From assembly GCA_019637685.1 (NCBI GenBank), contig JAHBVF010000025.1:42160-106159 (forward strand): DNA of 64,000 nucleotides. The letters run 5' to 3'. The notes under the pieces were generated by a model. That model saw only the letters and a program-made list of their open reading frames with translations. It was not told the origin of the DNA and searched no databases. The translations under genes and the position numbers were made by a program. The number at the start of each line of letters is the position of its first letter. Position 1 is the first letter of the stretch. This stretch comes from Caldilineaceae bacterium. Its GTDB lineage: Bacteria; Chloroflexota; Anaerolineae; Caldilineales; Caldilineaceae. Positions 45,585-54,451 of this stretch are shown piece by piece.

Positions 45585-46660
45585 ACCAGCCCGCCGAGAA
45601 ACCCAGCCACCGCTGTCGCTCCATTCACCCGCTCTCCCATCCGCGGGGGCAGGGCCAGCAGATCGGGAATCCGCTCGATCCAGCGTCCGTTGCCCAGTTC
45701 GTCGGCGTCGATGGCAAAACCGGCCATCTCTTTTTCGACGAAAGCAGAAAGCACATCCGATTCCCGGAAACGGGGGCGGGGCACATAGCCGTAGGGCACA
45801 CCCGCCGCGTAGACTTCCGCCAGTGTGCTGTAGCCGATTTTGCCCACCACCCCATCGCTGGCCGCCACAATGTCCGGGTGAAAAATGCCCGAACGGGGCG
45901 AGAGCAGATGGACGTTTGACGGCGTGTCCGTGGCCGAATGGTTGCCGGGCAGGACAAAATGCACATGGGGAAAGCGGGACAACCGTTCCAGATAGCTGTG
46001 TTGAAAGTCCACGCCGCCCATTGTGATGAGCAGAAATGGGTGTTCATCGGGAATGGACAGCAGATTGCGAACCGCAGACCGCCCAGTGCGAGGGCTTCGG
46101 CTCACCGGCGGGACGGTCAGTGTGGCGTTGGTGGATGGGTTGCAGACTGGCGAGGTTTGAATGTGGAAGTCGGCGGCAGCGAACCAGTCGGCCATCTGCT
46201 CGCTGTAGGGCCGCAGGGCCGGGCACTCCGGGATATACTCCCCGTAAATATCCACCCACGTAAAATTTTCTAGCAGCACTGAGGGCAGGCCGGCGGTCTG
46301 GGCTACTGCAATCCCCAGGGGTGCGATGTCGCAGAGGACAGCCCGGCAGTGTAGCGCCTTCACCTGTGCCGCCAACATTTCCACCCGTTTCCATGAAAAG
46401 GGCAGCAACCCGGCCAGTCGTTCGACGGTGGCGGGCAGGTCGGCGCGCAGCGCGTCCACCTGCACCAGTCCCACATCTGTGTCCGTCGGGTGCAGAGCGA
46501 AGGGACCGGTCAGCGACTCCGCAAAGAACCACTCCGGCGTGCGGGTGAAAATCTCCCAGCGCAGGTCCGGGATGTGGCGTTGGACCGCGGCCATCACAGC
46601 GCAGGCCCTGGCCGCATGGCCGAAGCCGTGGGGTGTGATGAAATAGGCGAGTGTGGGCAT
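45581..46660 (-). CDS. Glycosyltransferase-like protein (GT-B fold, MurG/arabinokinase N-domain type)
   Basis: 359 residues. It opens LAYFITPHGFGHAARACAVM, the glycine-histidine loop typical of GT-B enzymes that act on UDP-sugars and of the N-terminal part of plant L-arabinokinases. The C-terminal domain has FLLITMGGVDF and then DGVVGKIGYSTLAEVYAAGV with PYGYVPR, the donor-binding region. No membrane helix. The acceptor is unknown. Single gene, divergent from the Gfo/Idh/MocA gene. Confidence 0.8.
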   Translation of the reverse strand: MPTLAYFITPHGFGHAARACAVMAAVQRHIPDLRWEIFTRTPEWFFAESLTGPFALHPTDTDVGLVQVDALRADLPATVERLAGLLPFSWKRVEMLAAQVKALHCRAVLCDIAPLGIAVAQTAGLPSVLLENFTWVDIYGEYIPECPALRPYSEQMADWFAAADFHIQTSPVCNPSTNATLTVPPVSRSPRTGRSAVRNLLSIPDEHPFLLITMGGVDFQHSYLERLSRFPHVHFVLPGNHSATDTPSNVHLLSPRSGIFHPDIVAASDGVVGKIGYSTLAEVYAAGVPYGYVPRPRFRESDVLSAFVEKEMAGFAIDADELGNGRWIERIPDLLALPPRMGERVNGATAVAGFLGGLV

Positions 46661-46836
46661 AGGGGTGGCTGATGATTGGGTGAACGGTTGATTGGGATAG
46701 TTTAACCCGTTGGGCGCGGCTTGGCGAATTGGAAGGGGGATTGTGTTTTTTCCTGCCGTGCTTTGACAGACGTGAATCAGGGACGTACAATCTCTCGATA
46801 GGTTTTATTTTCCCTTTTATTCAGGAGCATCCCCCC

Positions 46837-47871
46837 ATGACAATTCGTATCGGAATGATCGGCTGTGGCAAAATTGCCCGGCATCACGCCGCGGGCTACC
46901 AGGCCGCCGCGGACCTGGCAAAGGTCGTCGTCTGCTGCGACGAGTGGAGCATCGAACTGGCCCAGGAGATGGCCGACTCGCTGGGCGGCGCGGACGCGGT
47001 GGACAATTGGCAGGCGGTCATCGAGCGCGGTGACGTGGACGCTGTCTCCATCTGTATGCCCCACTTTCAGCACGCAGAGATTGCTCTGGCCGCGGCGCGG
47101 GCGGGCAAGCACATTCTTGTGGAAAAGCCCATGGCCATGAATCTGGCCGAGAGCCGGGCGATTGTCGAGGCCGCGGACGCGGCGGGCACGCTGGTGATGG
47201 TGGGCCAGAACCAGCGCTTTATGACCGATCACCAGCACATCAAACAGCTAATCGACGACGGCGTGATTGGCCGGGTGGTGGCCGTACGCTTCGACTGCAA
47301 CCAGTTCCTCAAAAAAATGTACGCCGAAGGCAGTTGGATGTTCTCCAAGGACAAGACCGGCGGGGGAATGGTCATCTGCACGGCTGTGCATAAGCTGGAC
47401 CTGCTGCGTCACTTCTTCGGGGAGATTCGCCAGGTGGCGGCCTATACCGGCCACACCGGGCTGAACTACGGGATGGACAACGAGGACATCGCGGCGATGA
47501 TTGTGGAGTTTGAGAACGGGATTATTGGGGAGGGCTTCTATCTCTTCGCCGCCCACAAAGTGCCGATCCCTACGGCCACCAGCGAACTGACGATCATCTA
47601 CGGCGAGGAGGGGATGATCCACAATGTGATGGGCTGGCACGTCTACAGCACAAAGGTGGCCGAATACAGCGGCGGCGATACGAACATCGCGCTGCCCGTA
47701 GAACCCTACGTCAACTCCGTCGTCTACGAAATACGCCACTTCCTGGAGTGCATCCGGGACGGCGTGCAGCCCCTGACCTCCGGGCGGGACAATCTGGGCA
47801 CAATGGCCGCCATCGACGCCATCTATCGCTCTGCCGAGCGCCGGGAGATGGTGAATCTGGCGGACCTCTGA
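46837..47871 (+). CDS. Gfo/Idh/MocA family oxidoreductase
   Basis: 344 residues from the ATG with CAGGAG 9 nt upstream. The Rossmann motif reads IGMIGCGKIARHHAAGY, and the family hallmark is GKHILVEKPMAMNLAES (E-K-P). Catalytic Lys/His candidates are in GGGMVICTAVHKLDLLRHFF. NAD(P)-dependent oxidation of sugars, inositols or derivatives is the usual activity. It ends before a perfect 52 bp palindrome shared with the convergent amidohydrolase gene. Confidence 0.93.
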   Translation: MTIRIGMIGCGKIARHHAAGYQAAADLAKVVVCCDEWSIELAQEMADSLGGADAVDNWQAVIERGDVDAVSICMPHFQHAEIALAAARAGKHILVEKPMAMNLAESRAIVEAADAAGTLVMVGQNQRFMTDHQHIKQLIDDGVIGRVVAVRFDCNQFLKKMYAEGSWMFSKDKTGGGMVICTAVHKLDLLRHFFGEIRQVAAYTGHTGLNYGMDNEDIAAMIVEFENGIIGEGFYLFAAHKVPIPTATSELTIIYGEEGMIHNVMGWHVYSTKVAEYSGGDTNIALPVEPYVNSVVYEIRHFLECIRDGVQPLTSGRDNLGTMAAIDAIYRSAERREMVNLADL

Positions 47872-47908
47872 TTTGCGACGACAGGTAGTTGGATTTGCTG
47901 ACAAAAAG

Positions 47909-47960
47909 CGTGATGCGTGAAACGTGAGATCGCCGGCGATCTCACGTTTCACGCATCACG
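47909..47960. repeat. Perfect 52-bp palindrome between convergent genes
   Basis: The arm CGTGATGCGTGAAACGTGAG plus ATCGCC (47909-47934) is followed without a loop by its exact reverse complement (47935-47960). It shares the GTGAAACGTGAGA core with 48887-48940, on the other side of the amidohydrolase gene. It may end transcription in both directions, although no T-tract follows. Confidence 0.95.
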
Positions 47961-47989
47961 ACTTCGAAGGAGTCTGTTTCTTCACCGAT

Positions 47990-48835
47990 TCAATTTTGTA
48001 GACCCAACAACCCCGCCAGATTCCCCCCCAAAATCTTCGTTTTATCCGCCTCCGTCACAAAGTCGCAATGGCTACGGAAAGACTCCAGCGCCTGGACGTA
48101 GGCGATGCCGTTGCGCCGACAGACAGGAAAATCCGATCCCCAGCAGAGCCGCGACCCACCGAAGGTCTCGTAGAGCGGACGCACCACCCCGTCGATGGTG
48201 TCCCGGTGGGGGAAGTCCCATTGGGGGCCGCGGGTGGAATAGTAGAAACCGGACATTTTGACGTGGATATTCGGCTGTTGGGCCGAGGCCAGTACCAACG
48301 CCAGATTCTCCGCATTGCCCACGCCGGGATGGCCCAGATGGTGGATGAGGATAGGCATCGACGGGAAAGCCGCCGCGATTTTGTCGATGGCCGGGTGGTG
48401 CTGGGGACGGCAGGCGATGCTGGCGATCAGCCCCAACTCCGCGGCCACGCCGAAGAAGGCCAGCCCCTCGTCCGTGGAAAACCAGCTTCCGTCGTCGTCG
48501 CCGCGCACGTAGTGGGTGAAGGCGGAGAGTTGCCAGCGCTCCGCGGCCTGGCGCAGACGATCCGCCGCGCCGGGCAGGTGATAGGTGTCGGACCAGCTAC
48601 AGTCCACATCCGCGCACTGGATGATGCGGTCCGGGTGGCGGCGCACCGCGGCCGCGATATACTCATTGTTGGCCGGGTTGTGTTCGATCCCCGCGCAGAC
48701 CAGAAAGGCTTTGTCCACCCCGGCGTTGTCCATCTCAAAAAGCAGCTGGTCGATGGCGCTGCGGGAGTAGAAGTCGGGCACAGGCGGCTGATAGGGCCAG
48801 CGCTCCCAGGCGTGGCAGTGGCTGTCGATGAGCAT
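47990..48835 (-). CDS. Amidohydrolase family protein (amidohydro_2 type)
   Basis: 281 residues from the ATG before LIDSHCHAWERWPYQ, where H-x-H provides the first metal ligands. Further ligands: ILIHHLGHPG (His) and LCWGSDFPVCRR (catalytic Asp). The branch includes lactone hydrolases acting in sugar catabolism and decarboxylases. Next to the Gfo/Idh/MocA oxidoreductase a lactonase step would be consistent, but is not proven. Flanked by two related palindromes. Confidence 0.88.
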   Translation of the reverse strand: MLIDSHCHAWERWPYQPPVPDFYSRSAIDQLLFEMDNAGVDKAFLVCAGIEHNPANNEYIAAAVRRHPDRIIQCADVDCSWSDTYHLPGAADRLRQAAERWQLSAFTHYVRGDDDGSWFSTDEGLAFFGVAAELGLIASIACRPQHHPAIDKIAAAFPSMPILIHHLGHPGVGNAENLALVLASAQQPNIHVKMSGFYYSTRGPQWDFPHRDTIDGVVRPLYETFGGSRLCWGSDFPVCRRNGIAYVQALESFRSHCDFVTEADKTKILGGNLAGLLGLQN

Positions 48836-48886
48836 TTGTCGTAGACTCCGTTGCGTGAAATGGGGGTTGAATTTTTGTGGACGAAA

Positions 48887-48940
48887 TGTGAAGAGTGAAA
48901 CGTGAGAAAGGTCGGGTGATCTCACGTTTCACGCTTCACG
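48887..48940. repeat. Palindrome related to 47909-47960
   Basis: TGTGAAGAGTGAAACGTGAG (48887-48906) pairs with CTCACGTTTCACGCTTCACG (48921-48940), 18 of 20 positions. It is upstream of the amidohydrolase start and downstream of the PhyH stop. Confidence 0.85.
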
Positions 48941-48983
48941 TTTTCTGGGTCAAAACGCTCTCTGTATTATGCTGACTGACTCC

Positions 48984-49835
48984 CTACGCAAACACCTTCT
49001 TCTTCAGCGTCGTCTGTGTCTCGTAGATCGAGCCGCCTTTGAGAGCCGGGGGCAGGGGCATGAGCACCGGTACATCGGCCAGGCGGGGGCGATTGGTGGG
49101 TTCGCCGCGAAGAATATTGGCGTTGAATTTGTCCCAATCCCCCGCGCCGCCCAGGGGCCAGGCATCCACCGCGCAATATTGAAAGAGCAGCAGACGGCGG
49201 GGATGGGCTGATTTGTTCAGCGCGGAGGCGTGGAGTGTGCGCGCGTGATGGATAGTAATACCGCCTGCTTTCACTTCCAGGGGCACGGCTTTGTCCGCGT
49301 CGGGGACATCCTCCGAGACCGCGCCCACAAAGTGGCCGTCTTCGTGATGGGAGAGGATCGGTCCTTTGTGGCTGCCGGGGATCACCAGCAGACAGCCGTT
49401 GAGCAGCATCATATCGTCCATACAGACGCCCACGGCCAGCAGGTCGTCGTTGGTGTGGGGATAGAAAGCCCAGTCCTGATGCCACTCCACCGGGCTGCCG
49501 AATTCGGGCGATTTCATATTCAGTTTGTTGCCATTTGTGCGAATGGCTGGCCCGATCAGGTCCGCCACAATGTCCAGAATTTTGGGGTGGCGCAGGGTGG
49601 CGTCATAGACCGGGTGGTGTAGAATGGGATTCTTCAGACGGCGCAGGCGGGGGGCTTCTGCTGTGTGGCCCGGCTCCAGATCGAAGACATCTGTGTGTTC
49701 GGTGAAGGCCGCACTTTGGGCCACAAATTCGTCGCTGACCCGGCGCAGGTCGGCTACTTCATCCGCTGAAAGCACATTCTCCACGGCCAGATAGCCGGTT
49801 TCGTGATAATACGCAATCTGCTCTTGGGATAGCAT
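48984..49835 (-). CDS. Phytanoyl-CoA dioxygenase (PhyH) family protein
   Basis: 283 residues. The Fe(II)/2-oxoglutarate site is visible: VEWHQDWAFYP (H-x-D) and the distal His in ITIHHARTLHAS, with the 2-oxoglutarate-binding Arg about ten residues later (HPRRLLLFQY). The N-terminus EQIAYYHETGYLAVENVLS is typical of the family. Bacterial members hydroxylate varied small molecules. Runs in the same direction as the amidohydrolase and is divergent from the TIM-barrel isomerase gene. Confidence 0.92.
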   Translation of the reverse strand: MLSQEQIAYYHETGYLAVENVLSADEVADLRRVSDEFVAQSAAFTEHTDVFDLEPGHTAEAPRLRRLKNPILHHPVYDATLRHPKILDIVADLIGPAIRTNGNKLNMKSPEFGSPVEWHQDWAFYPHTNDDLLAVGVCMDDMMLLNGCLLVIPGSHKGPILSHHEDGHFVGAVSEDVPDADKAVPLEVKAGGITIHHARTLHASALNKSAHPRRLLLFQYCAVDAWPLGGAGDWDKFNANILRGEPTNRPRLADVPVLMPLPPALKGGSIYETQTTLKKKVFA

Positions 49836-50039
49836 TGAGGTCTCCTTTGGATCGGTGGGATGTGTGACGCTTGCACGTGCATACGCTACCCCAATTGGCT
49901 GTTGATGTCAAAGACTGGAAAACTGTCCACCCGTCCATTTGCGTTGTCCCTGCAATCGGTGTTTACTAGAGATGTGAGGCCGGTGCGCCCAATATGGAAG
50001 CGAATATTCAGCACCTATTATCCACCCCAGGAGGTTCCA

Positions 50040-50813
50040 ATGTCCACCCCAATTTTGGCTGCCCAACTGTACACTGTGCGTGAATTCACCAAAACAGCGG
50101 CGGATTTTGCCGCCAGTCTGAAAAAAGTGCGGGACATCGGCTATACAGCCGCGCAGGTATCGGCCATCGGCCCCATTCCTCCGGCAGAAGTGAAGCAGAT
50201 TGCCGACGACAACGGTATTACCATCTGTATTACCCACATCGGCTGGAACCGACTCCAGGACGAGTTGGATGCTGTGATTGCCGAGCATCACCTGTGGGAT
50301 TGCAAGCACGTGGCTGTGGGCAGTATGCCCGGCGAGTATCGGGAAGGGGGCGAGGATGCCTACCACCGCTTTGCTGCCGATGCCAATGCTGTGGGCAAAA
50401 AACTGGCCGCGGCCGATCTCACCTTCAGCTATCACAACCACAGTTTCGAGTTTGCCCGCTTTGGCAAGCGCAACGGTCTGGAAATTCTCTATGCCGAAAC
50501 AGACCCCCGCTATGTGCAGGCCGAGTTGGACACTTATTGGATTCAGCACGGCGGCGGTGATGTGATCGACTGGATCAAGCGGATGACGAACCGGATGCCC
50601 GTGATTCATCTGAAGGATATGGCGATTGTGGGCGCACGGGAGCAGGTGATGGCCGAAGTGGGCGAGGGCAATCTCAACTGGCCGGGCATTCTGGCCGCGT
50701 GCAAAGAGGCCAATGTGGAGTGGTATGCGGTGGAGCAGGACATCTGCCCCGGCGATCCCTTCGAGAGCCTGGCTATTTCCTACCGCAATCTGGCCGCGAT
50801 GGGGCTTTCCTAG
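50040..50813 (+). CDS. Sugar phosphate isomerase/epimerase-like TIM barrel
   Basis: 257 residues from the ATG preceded by CAGGAGG. It is an AP-endonuclease-2/xylose-isomerase-like barrel: ILAAQLYTVREF, LTFSYHNHSFEFARF, AELDTYWIQHGGGD, VIHLKDMAIV and EVGEGNLNWPGIL, with Glu, Asp and His ligands for a divalent metal in the expected strands. The group contains inosose dehydratases and sugar isomerases. Fits a cyclitol or sugar catabolic set with the Gfo/Idh/MocA gene. Confidence 0.9.
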   Translation: MSTPILAAQLYTVREFTKTAADFAASLKKVRDIGYTAAQVSAIGPIPPAEVKQIADDNGITICITHIGWNRLQDELDAVIAEHHLWDCKHVAVGSMPGEYREGGEDAYHRFAADANAVGKKLAAADLTFSYHNHSFEFARFGKRNGLEILYAETDPRYVQAELDTYWIQHGGGDVIDWIKRMTNRMPVIHLKDMAIVGAREQVMAEVGEGNLNWPGILAACKEANVEWYAVEQDICPGDPFESLAISYRNLAAMGLS

Positions 50814-50838
50814 CAACACGTCGGCCTGTCAGTCCGCT

Positions 50839-52929
50839 CTACACCAATAGCGTCGGGCCGTCAAAGACAGCAGACCTGCCAGGCTTTCCGAAACCTGGCA
50901 GGTCTTTTTCGATCCGTCGTCCACTGGTCAGATCATATACACGCCATTCACATCCAGCGTCGATCTCTCCTGCCGGCAGGCCAACTTGTGCCGACCCGTC
51001 GGGGAGAACCAGATGTGTTGTGGCGTCTGCAGACTGTCGGGTGAGCAGATATCCGCCGGGAATCGCCTTTTGGCTGAAACCGGTGGGCGGCGAGGGTTGA
51101 CTGAACAGTAGCGTATTCAGATGGCGTAACAGATGAAAGACCGGTGTGGGGTTGCATAAGCGGTCCAGCAGCCCTTCCGCCACGTCCATTGTGCGGTCCA
51201 ATGTCCGAAATGGTTCGAGGAAGAGTCGGCTGGCCGGGTGAATGTGAGGATGATTTTCCCGATGGCCTGCCAGGGCGAAGAGTGTCTCGGCAGCCCGATT
51301 GAGCCGGTTGCCCGTGGCCGTGGACGGCAATTCTGCCAGCCAATCCACGGTTCCCACGCCCGACGGCAGAGTCACATTTGCGATCTGCGCCCCAATCTCC
51401 CCTGTTTCCCCTGTCATATCCAAGCGGCACAGTACCCGCTCGACGGTCAGATTGTGCTGGGCCAGCCATTCGCCCAGACCGGCCAAATCGCCAGGCAGGA
51501 AGCCGATCTGCGCCCGGTTGTGCTGTTTGCCTTCTACCGCCCGCCCCGGAATCACACAGGAGAGGGTGAGGGGCAGGTCGGCGCTGGTCCGCCTGCTTGC
51601 CCGCCACCGGCCTATTTCTTTTGCCAGCGATGGGTCCGGCACTGCGCCTCCCAGCACGTCCACCTGCACACCGTCGCAATGGGCTATACCCTCCGCCAGC
51701 AGGCTTTCCAGCGAGAGTCCCGGCTTCCAAAGAACTCGGGCAATAACCGAGATTCCTTGCCCGCGCGCCATTCCCAACCGTTCCCGTTGCAGGGGGTCTG
51801 CCAGGTCCGTAAGAGGCACGCGCAGATAACGCAGGCCCAATTCTGTGCAGGCCAGCAATGGGTAGTCGTTGCGCACGGGCTGGCGAATCACAGACGGCCA
51901 GATACTCGGCGTCTCGTCCTGATGGGACAGGGGGTGATGCAGGACGACGCCCAGGGGCGAAGCGGGCAGGTCGGGCGAGGTCCGGGTGAGCAGCCGGGGC
52001 CGGGGATCGGGCGTACCCGTCGCGCCCCCAGTGCGGACGAAGTGAACCCGATTGCCCTCTGCCATCACCCGCACCAGATAGAAGCCCAGCTTGCCAGTGT
52101 CGTCCCGGCCCTGTTCGGGCGGGGGCGGGCTGGCAAAGAGTTCGCTGAAACCGGGGCGGGTGAAGGCGACGGACGGGACTGTGAAGTAAGCAGTTCGACT
52201 TTTGCCAAAAGTCGAACTGCTAAAAGCCGAACTGCTTACTTCGTTGTAGAAAGCCCAGTGGACGTGCGCGGCAAAGAGCATCTCCACCCGATGGCGTTCT
52301 ACCAGTGCCAGCAGCCAACCGCGGGCTGGCTCGTCGATGTTGTCGTAGTGGCCCAGGGCGATTTCAGCCGGGTTGTGGAGGAAGGGAGGCAGGTGCAAAA
52401 AGAGGAAGAGTCGCTGTCCCGCGTGGGCCTGCAAATCGGTTTCCAGCCATTTCGCCTGTTCGGCTTCGGCGGGCAGGCCGCTGTTGAGTATCTGGGAGTT
52501 GAGGATGACAAAGTGCAGCCCGGCCTCATCCCAACTCTGCCAGGAGGGTCCGCAATGCCGGTGAAAGTTCTCCACCCATTCGTTGGTCGCCCAGGCCGCG
52601 GGCATTGTAAGGTCGGGTTTGTCGCCCACGTCGTGGTTGCCCGCCACAAAGCGGGGGGCAATGCCACACACGGCCAGTTGGGCCAGGGCTTCGGTCCGGG
52701 CTTGGACAAAGCCAGGGCGTTCCGGGAATTCCTGCATCAGATCGCCCATGTGGATCACCGGCAGATTGCCCAGCCCGGCGACGGTGCGCAGGGCGAATTC
52801 GGCCCGGTCTGTCTGCCTGCGCCGAGAATCAAACTCCACTGCCTGGCCCGCGACATCCAGCATATAATGGGTATCGGCGAGGGTGATAAATTGATGGATA
52901 GCCGGTGGAAGGTGGGAGAAATCAAACAT
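50839..52929 (-). CDS. Metallophosphoesterase, with palindrome-encoded insert and tail
   Basis: 696 residues from the second ATG (52929; AGAGG about 8 nt upstream); an ATG at 52935 is the alternative. Calcineurin-type metal motifs: ITLADTHYML (D-x-H), VIHMGDLMQE (GD), FVAGNHDVGD (GNHD), LFLFLHLPPF (H) and FAAHVHWAF (H-x-H). The C-terminal 350 residues have no recognised domain. Two palindromes are read through in frame: a 60 bp one at 52183-52242 giving a Ser/Phe-rich 20-residue insert just after the phosphoesterase core, and one at 50873-50904 giving most of the C-terminal tail (KDLPGFGKPGRS). Confidence 0.85.
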   Translation of the reverse strand: MFDFSHLPPAIHQFITLADTHYMLDVAGQAVEFDSRRRQTDRAEFALRTVAGLGNLPVIHMGDLMQEFPERPGFVQARTEALAQLAVCGIAPRFVAGNHDVGDKPDLTMPAAWATNEWVENFHRHCGPSWQSWDEAGLHFVILNSQILNSGLPAEAEQAKWLETDLQAHAGQRLFLFLHLPPFLHNPAEIALGHYDNIDEPARGWLLALVERHRVEMLFAAHVHWAFYNEVSSSAFSSSTFGKSRTAYFTVPSVAFTRPGFSELFASPPPPEQGRDDTGKLGFYLVRVMAEGNRVHFVRTGGATGTPDPRPRLLTRTSPDLPASPLGVVLHHPLSHQDETPSIWPSVIRQPVRNDYPLLACTELGLRYLRVPLTDLADPLQRERLGMARGQGISVIARVLWKPGLSLESLLAEGIAHCDGVQVDVLGGAVPDPSLAKEIGRWRASRRTSADLPLTLSCVIPGRAVEGKQHNRAQIGFLPGDLAGLGEWLAQHNLTVERVLCRLDMTGETGEIGAQIANVTLPSGVGTVDWLAELPSTATGNRLNRAAETLFALAGHRENHPHIHPASRLFLEPFRTLDRTMDVAEGLLDRLCNPTPVFHLLRHLNTLLFSQPSPPTGFSQKAIPGGYLLTRQSADATTHLVLPDGSAQVGLPAGEIDAGCEWRVYDLTSGRRIEKDLPGFGKPGRSAVFDGPTLLV
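50873..50909 (+). terminator. Terminator-like hairpin of the TIM-barrel gene, inside the opposite CDS
   Basis: GACCTGCCAGG (50873-50883) pairs with CCTGGCAGGTC (50894-50904), followed by T5. It can end the plus-strand TIM-barrel transcript. At the same time it codes for the C-terminus of the metallophosphoesterase on the other strand. Confidence 0.75.
52183..52242. repeat. 60-bp palindromic element inside the metallophosphoesterase gene
   Basis: Outer arms GAAGTAAGCAGTTCG (52183-52197) and CGAACTGCTTACTTC (52228-52242). The inner perfect stem GCAGTTCGACTTTTG / CAAAAGTCGAACTGC spans 52190-52220. It is exactly 20 codons and keeps the frame. Core shared with 54707-54742. Confidence 0.9.
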
Positions 52930-52935
52930 TGCCAT

Positions 52936-53641
52936 ATCCTCTGGAAGTGGGTGAGGGAGGTCTGAGCATAGGACATCCCGGCCCGTGTGTCAAACCCGGA
53001 AATCGGGTCCCGGTTATCCTGCCATTCCTCGCAACTGTGGGTGTAAGCCAGGATGGGGGTAAGCACAGCAATGTTGTAACTTCGTTGCGTAGAAGAGAAT
53101 TTGGGATGGGACCACGCTAAACCGTGGAGTCAAGATCGGAGCTTGTATATCCATTTGGGCTATACAATATCTCGTAATGTTCGATGTGGCCTGTACAAAC
53201 ATAGCAGGTTCCAACAGAGTGGCTTCGCCCAAAATTCGGCGGTTTCAGGTTCGACATAACTGCTCCACGGTTAAGTGCAGTCCTACCGATAAGGGACGTC
53301 CAGAGACGTGCAGCTAAAAGCCGCGCCTATGCTATTGCCCGTTCAATTTTTTAATGTCCAAGCAGCCAGACAGCCTCTGATTGCGCTTTCAGTCTGTCGG
53401 CAAAGGCTCGCCTTCGATGAGCAATTCCATCCAAAAGAGATTCGCCAGACGTGCCCGCCCGCAACAACTGCCCGCGAATCACACGGCCTGCGGGGGTATC
53501 AGAAACGGCTTCTTCGTCCGCGGCTTCAATTCCTCGCTCATTGCCAATACTCCTTCCTCGCCCTGCACCCAATCTCCTCGCCCTCAAAAAACATCCCCTA
53601 CGATCCCCAATTCCGTCTTCCCATTCCCCACCCCGCGTTTC
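52936..53641. other. 706-bp region with no supported gene
   Basis: Short open stretches exist but none has a ribosome binding site with family-like sequence. An inverted repeat (TAAACCGTGGAG at 53118-53129; CTCCACGGTTAA at 53263-53274) encloses 133 bp and could be a decayed small mobile element. A minus-strand frame at about 53351-53587 ends SEAVWLLGH and may be a gene remnant. Confidence 0.5.
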
Positions 53642-54451
53642 TCACGCGTCTGCGGCTTGAAACGCCGCGAGCAACTCCGGCAACCCGGGCAGAATGAAGG
53701 CCGGGCGCAGGGCTTCCCGCTCGAACTGTTCTTGGGAGGTGATGCCAGTGAGGACCGCGGCGGTGGGCATGCCCAGCTTCACCGCGCCCTCGATGTCCGT
53801 CTCGTAGCGGTCGCCCACCATCAGTGTGGTGGCCGCGGTGCTGTTCAGTTTGTGCATGGCCTGCTCGTACATCCCCGCGTTGGGTTTGCCGATGATTGTG
53901 GGGGTGACGCCCGTGGCCGTCTGTAGCAGCGCGATAATCGCGCCTGTGCCGGGGATTTCGCCCCGCTCGCTGGGGAAGGAGGCGTCCGAATTGGTCGCCA
54001 CATAGCGCGCGCCCGCGTGGATGGCTAAAGTGGCGTCGGCCAGCCGTTCGTAGCGGGCGTGAAAGTCGATGCCGGAGACGACGATCTCTGCTTGCGTGTA
54101 GTCCTCGATGAGGGTGAAGCCCTGGCGTTCCAGCGCCCAACGCAGCCCTTCCTCGCCCACCACAAAGAGCCGTGCGCCGTTGGGATACTCTTCCTTCAGC
54201 CAGCTTGCCGTGGCCAGCGCGCTGCTCAGAATGTGATCCTCACCGGCCCGGATGCCCATTTGGGAAATTTTCTCGATGAACTGGGACGGCGTGCGCGAGG
54301 AATTGTTGGTGACAAACAGCCAACCGCGCCCGGTGGCTTCCAGATAGTCGAGCAGGGGCTGGACGCCGGGCAGGGGATCGTTGCCCACATAGACAACGCC
54401 GTCCATGTCGAGCAGAACGGCGCGCACAGATTTCAGATTGTGTTCGGTCAT
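53642..54451 (-). CDS. HAD-IIA family phosphatase (NagD-like)
   Basis: 269 residues. HAD motif I is VLLDMDGVVYVGN, motif II is WLFVTNNSS, motif III Lys is in TIIGKPNAGMY and motif IV is LMVGDRYETDIEGAVKLGM. The cap region between motifs II and III fits type C2 (HAD-IIA). Such enzymes dephosphorylate sugar phosphates, nucleotides or 4-nitrophenyl phosphate. Its ATG shares one base with the stop of the upstream small membrane protein gene. Confidence 0.93.
   Translation of the reverse strand: MTEHNLKSVRAVLLDMDGVVYVGNDPLPGVQPLLDYLEATGRGWLFVTNNSSRTPSQFIEKISQMGIRAGEDHILSSALATASWLKEEYPNGARLFVVGEEGLRWALERQGFTLIEDYTQAEIVVSGIDFHARYERLADATLAIHAGARYVATNSDASFPSERGEIPGTGAIIALLQTATGVTPTIIGKPNAGMYEQAMHKLNSTAATTLMVGDRYETDIEGAVKLGMPTAAVLTGITSQEQFEREALRPAFILPGLPELLAAFQAADA

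Noticed and set aside
51238..52965. 575-codon plus-strand frame
   Set aside because: Antisense to the metallophosphoesterase, which has all metal-binding motifs.
53351..53587. Possible 78-residue minus-strand protein
   Set aside because: No ribosome binding site, Arg/Gly/Ala-biased N-terminus and no recognisable family; at best a remnant.
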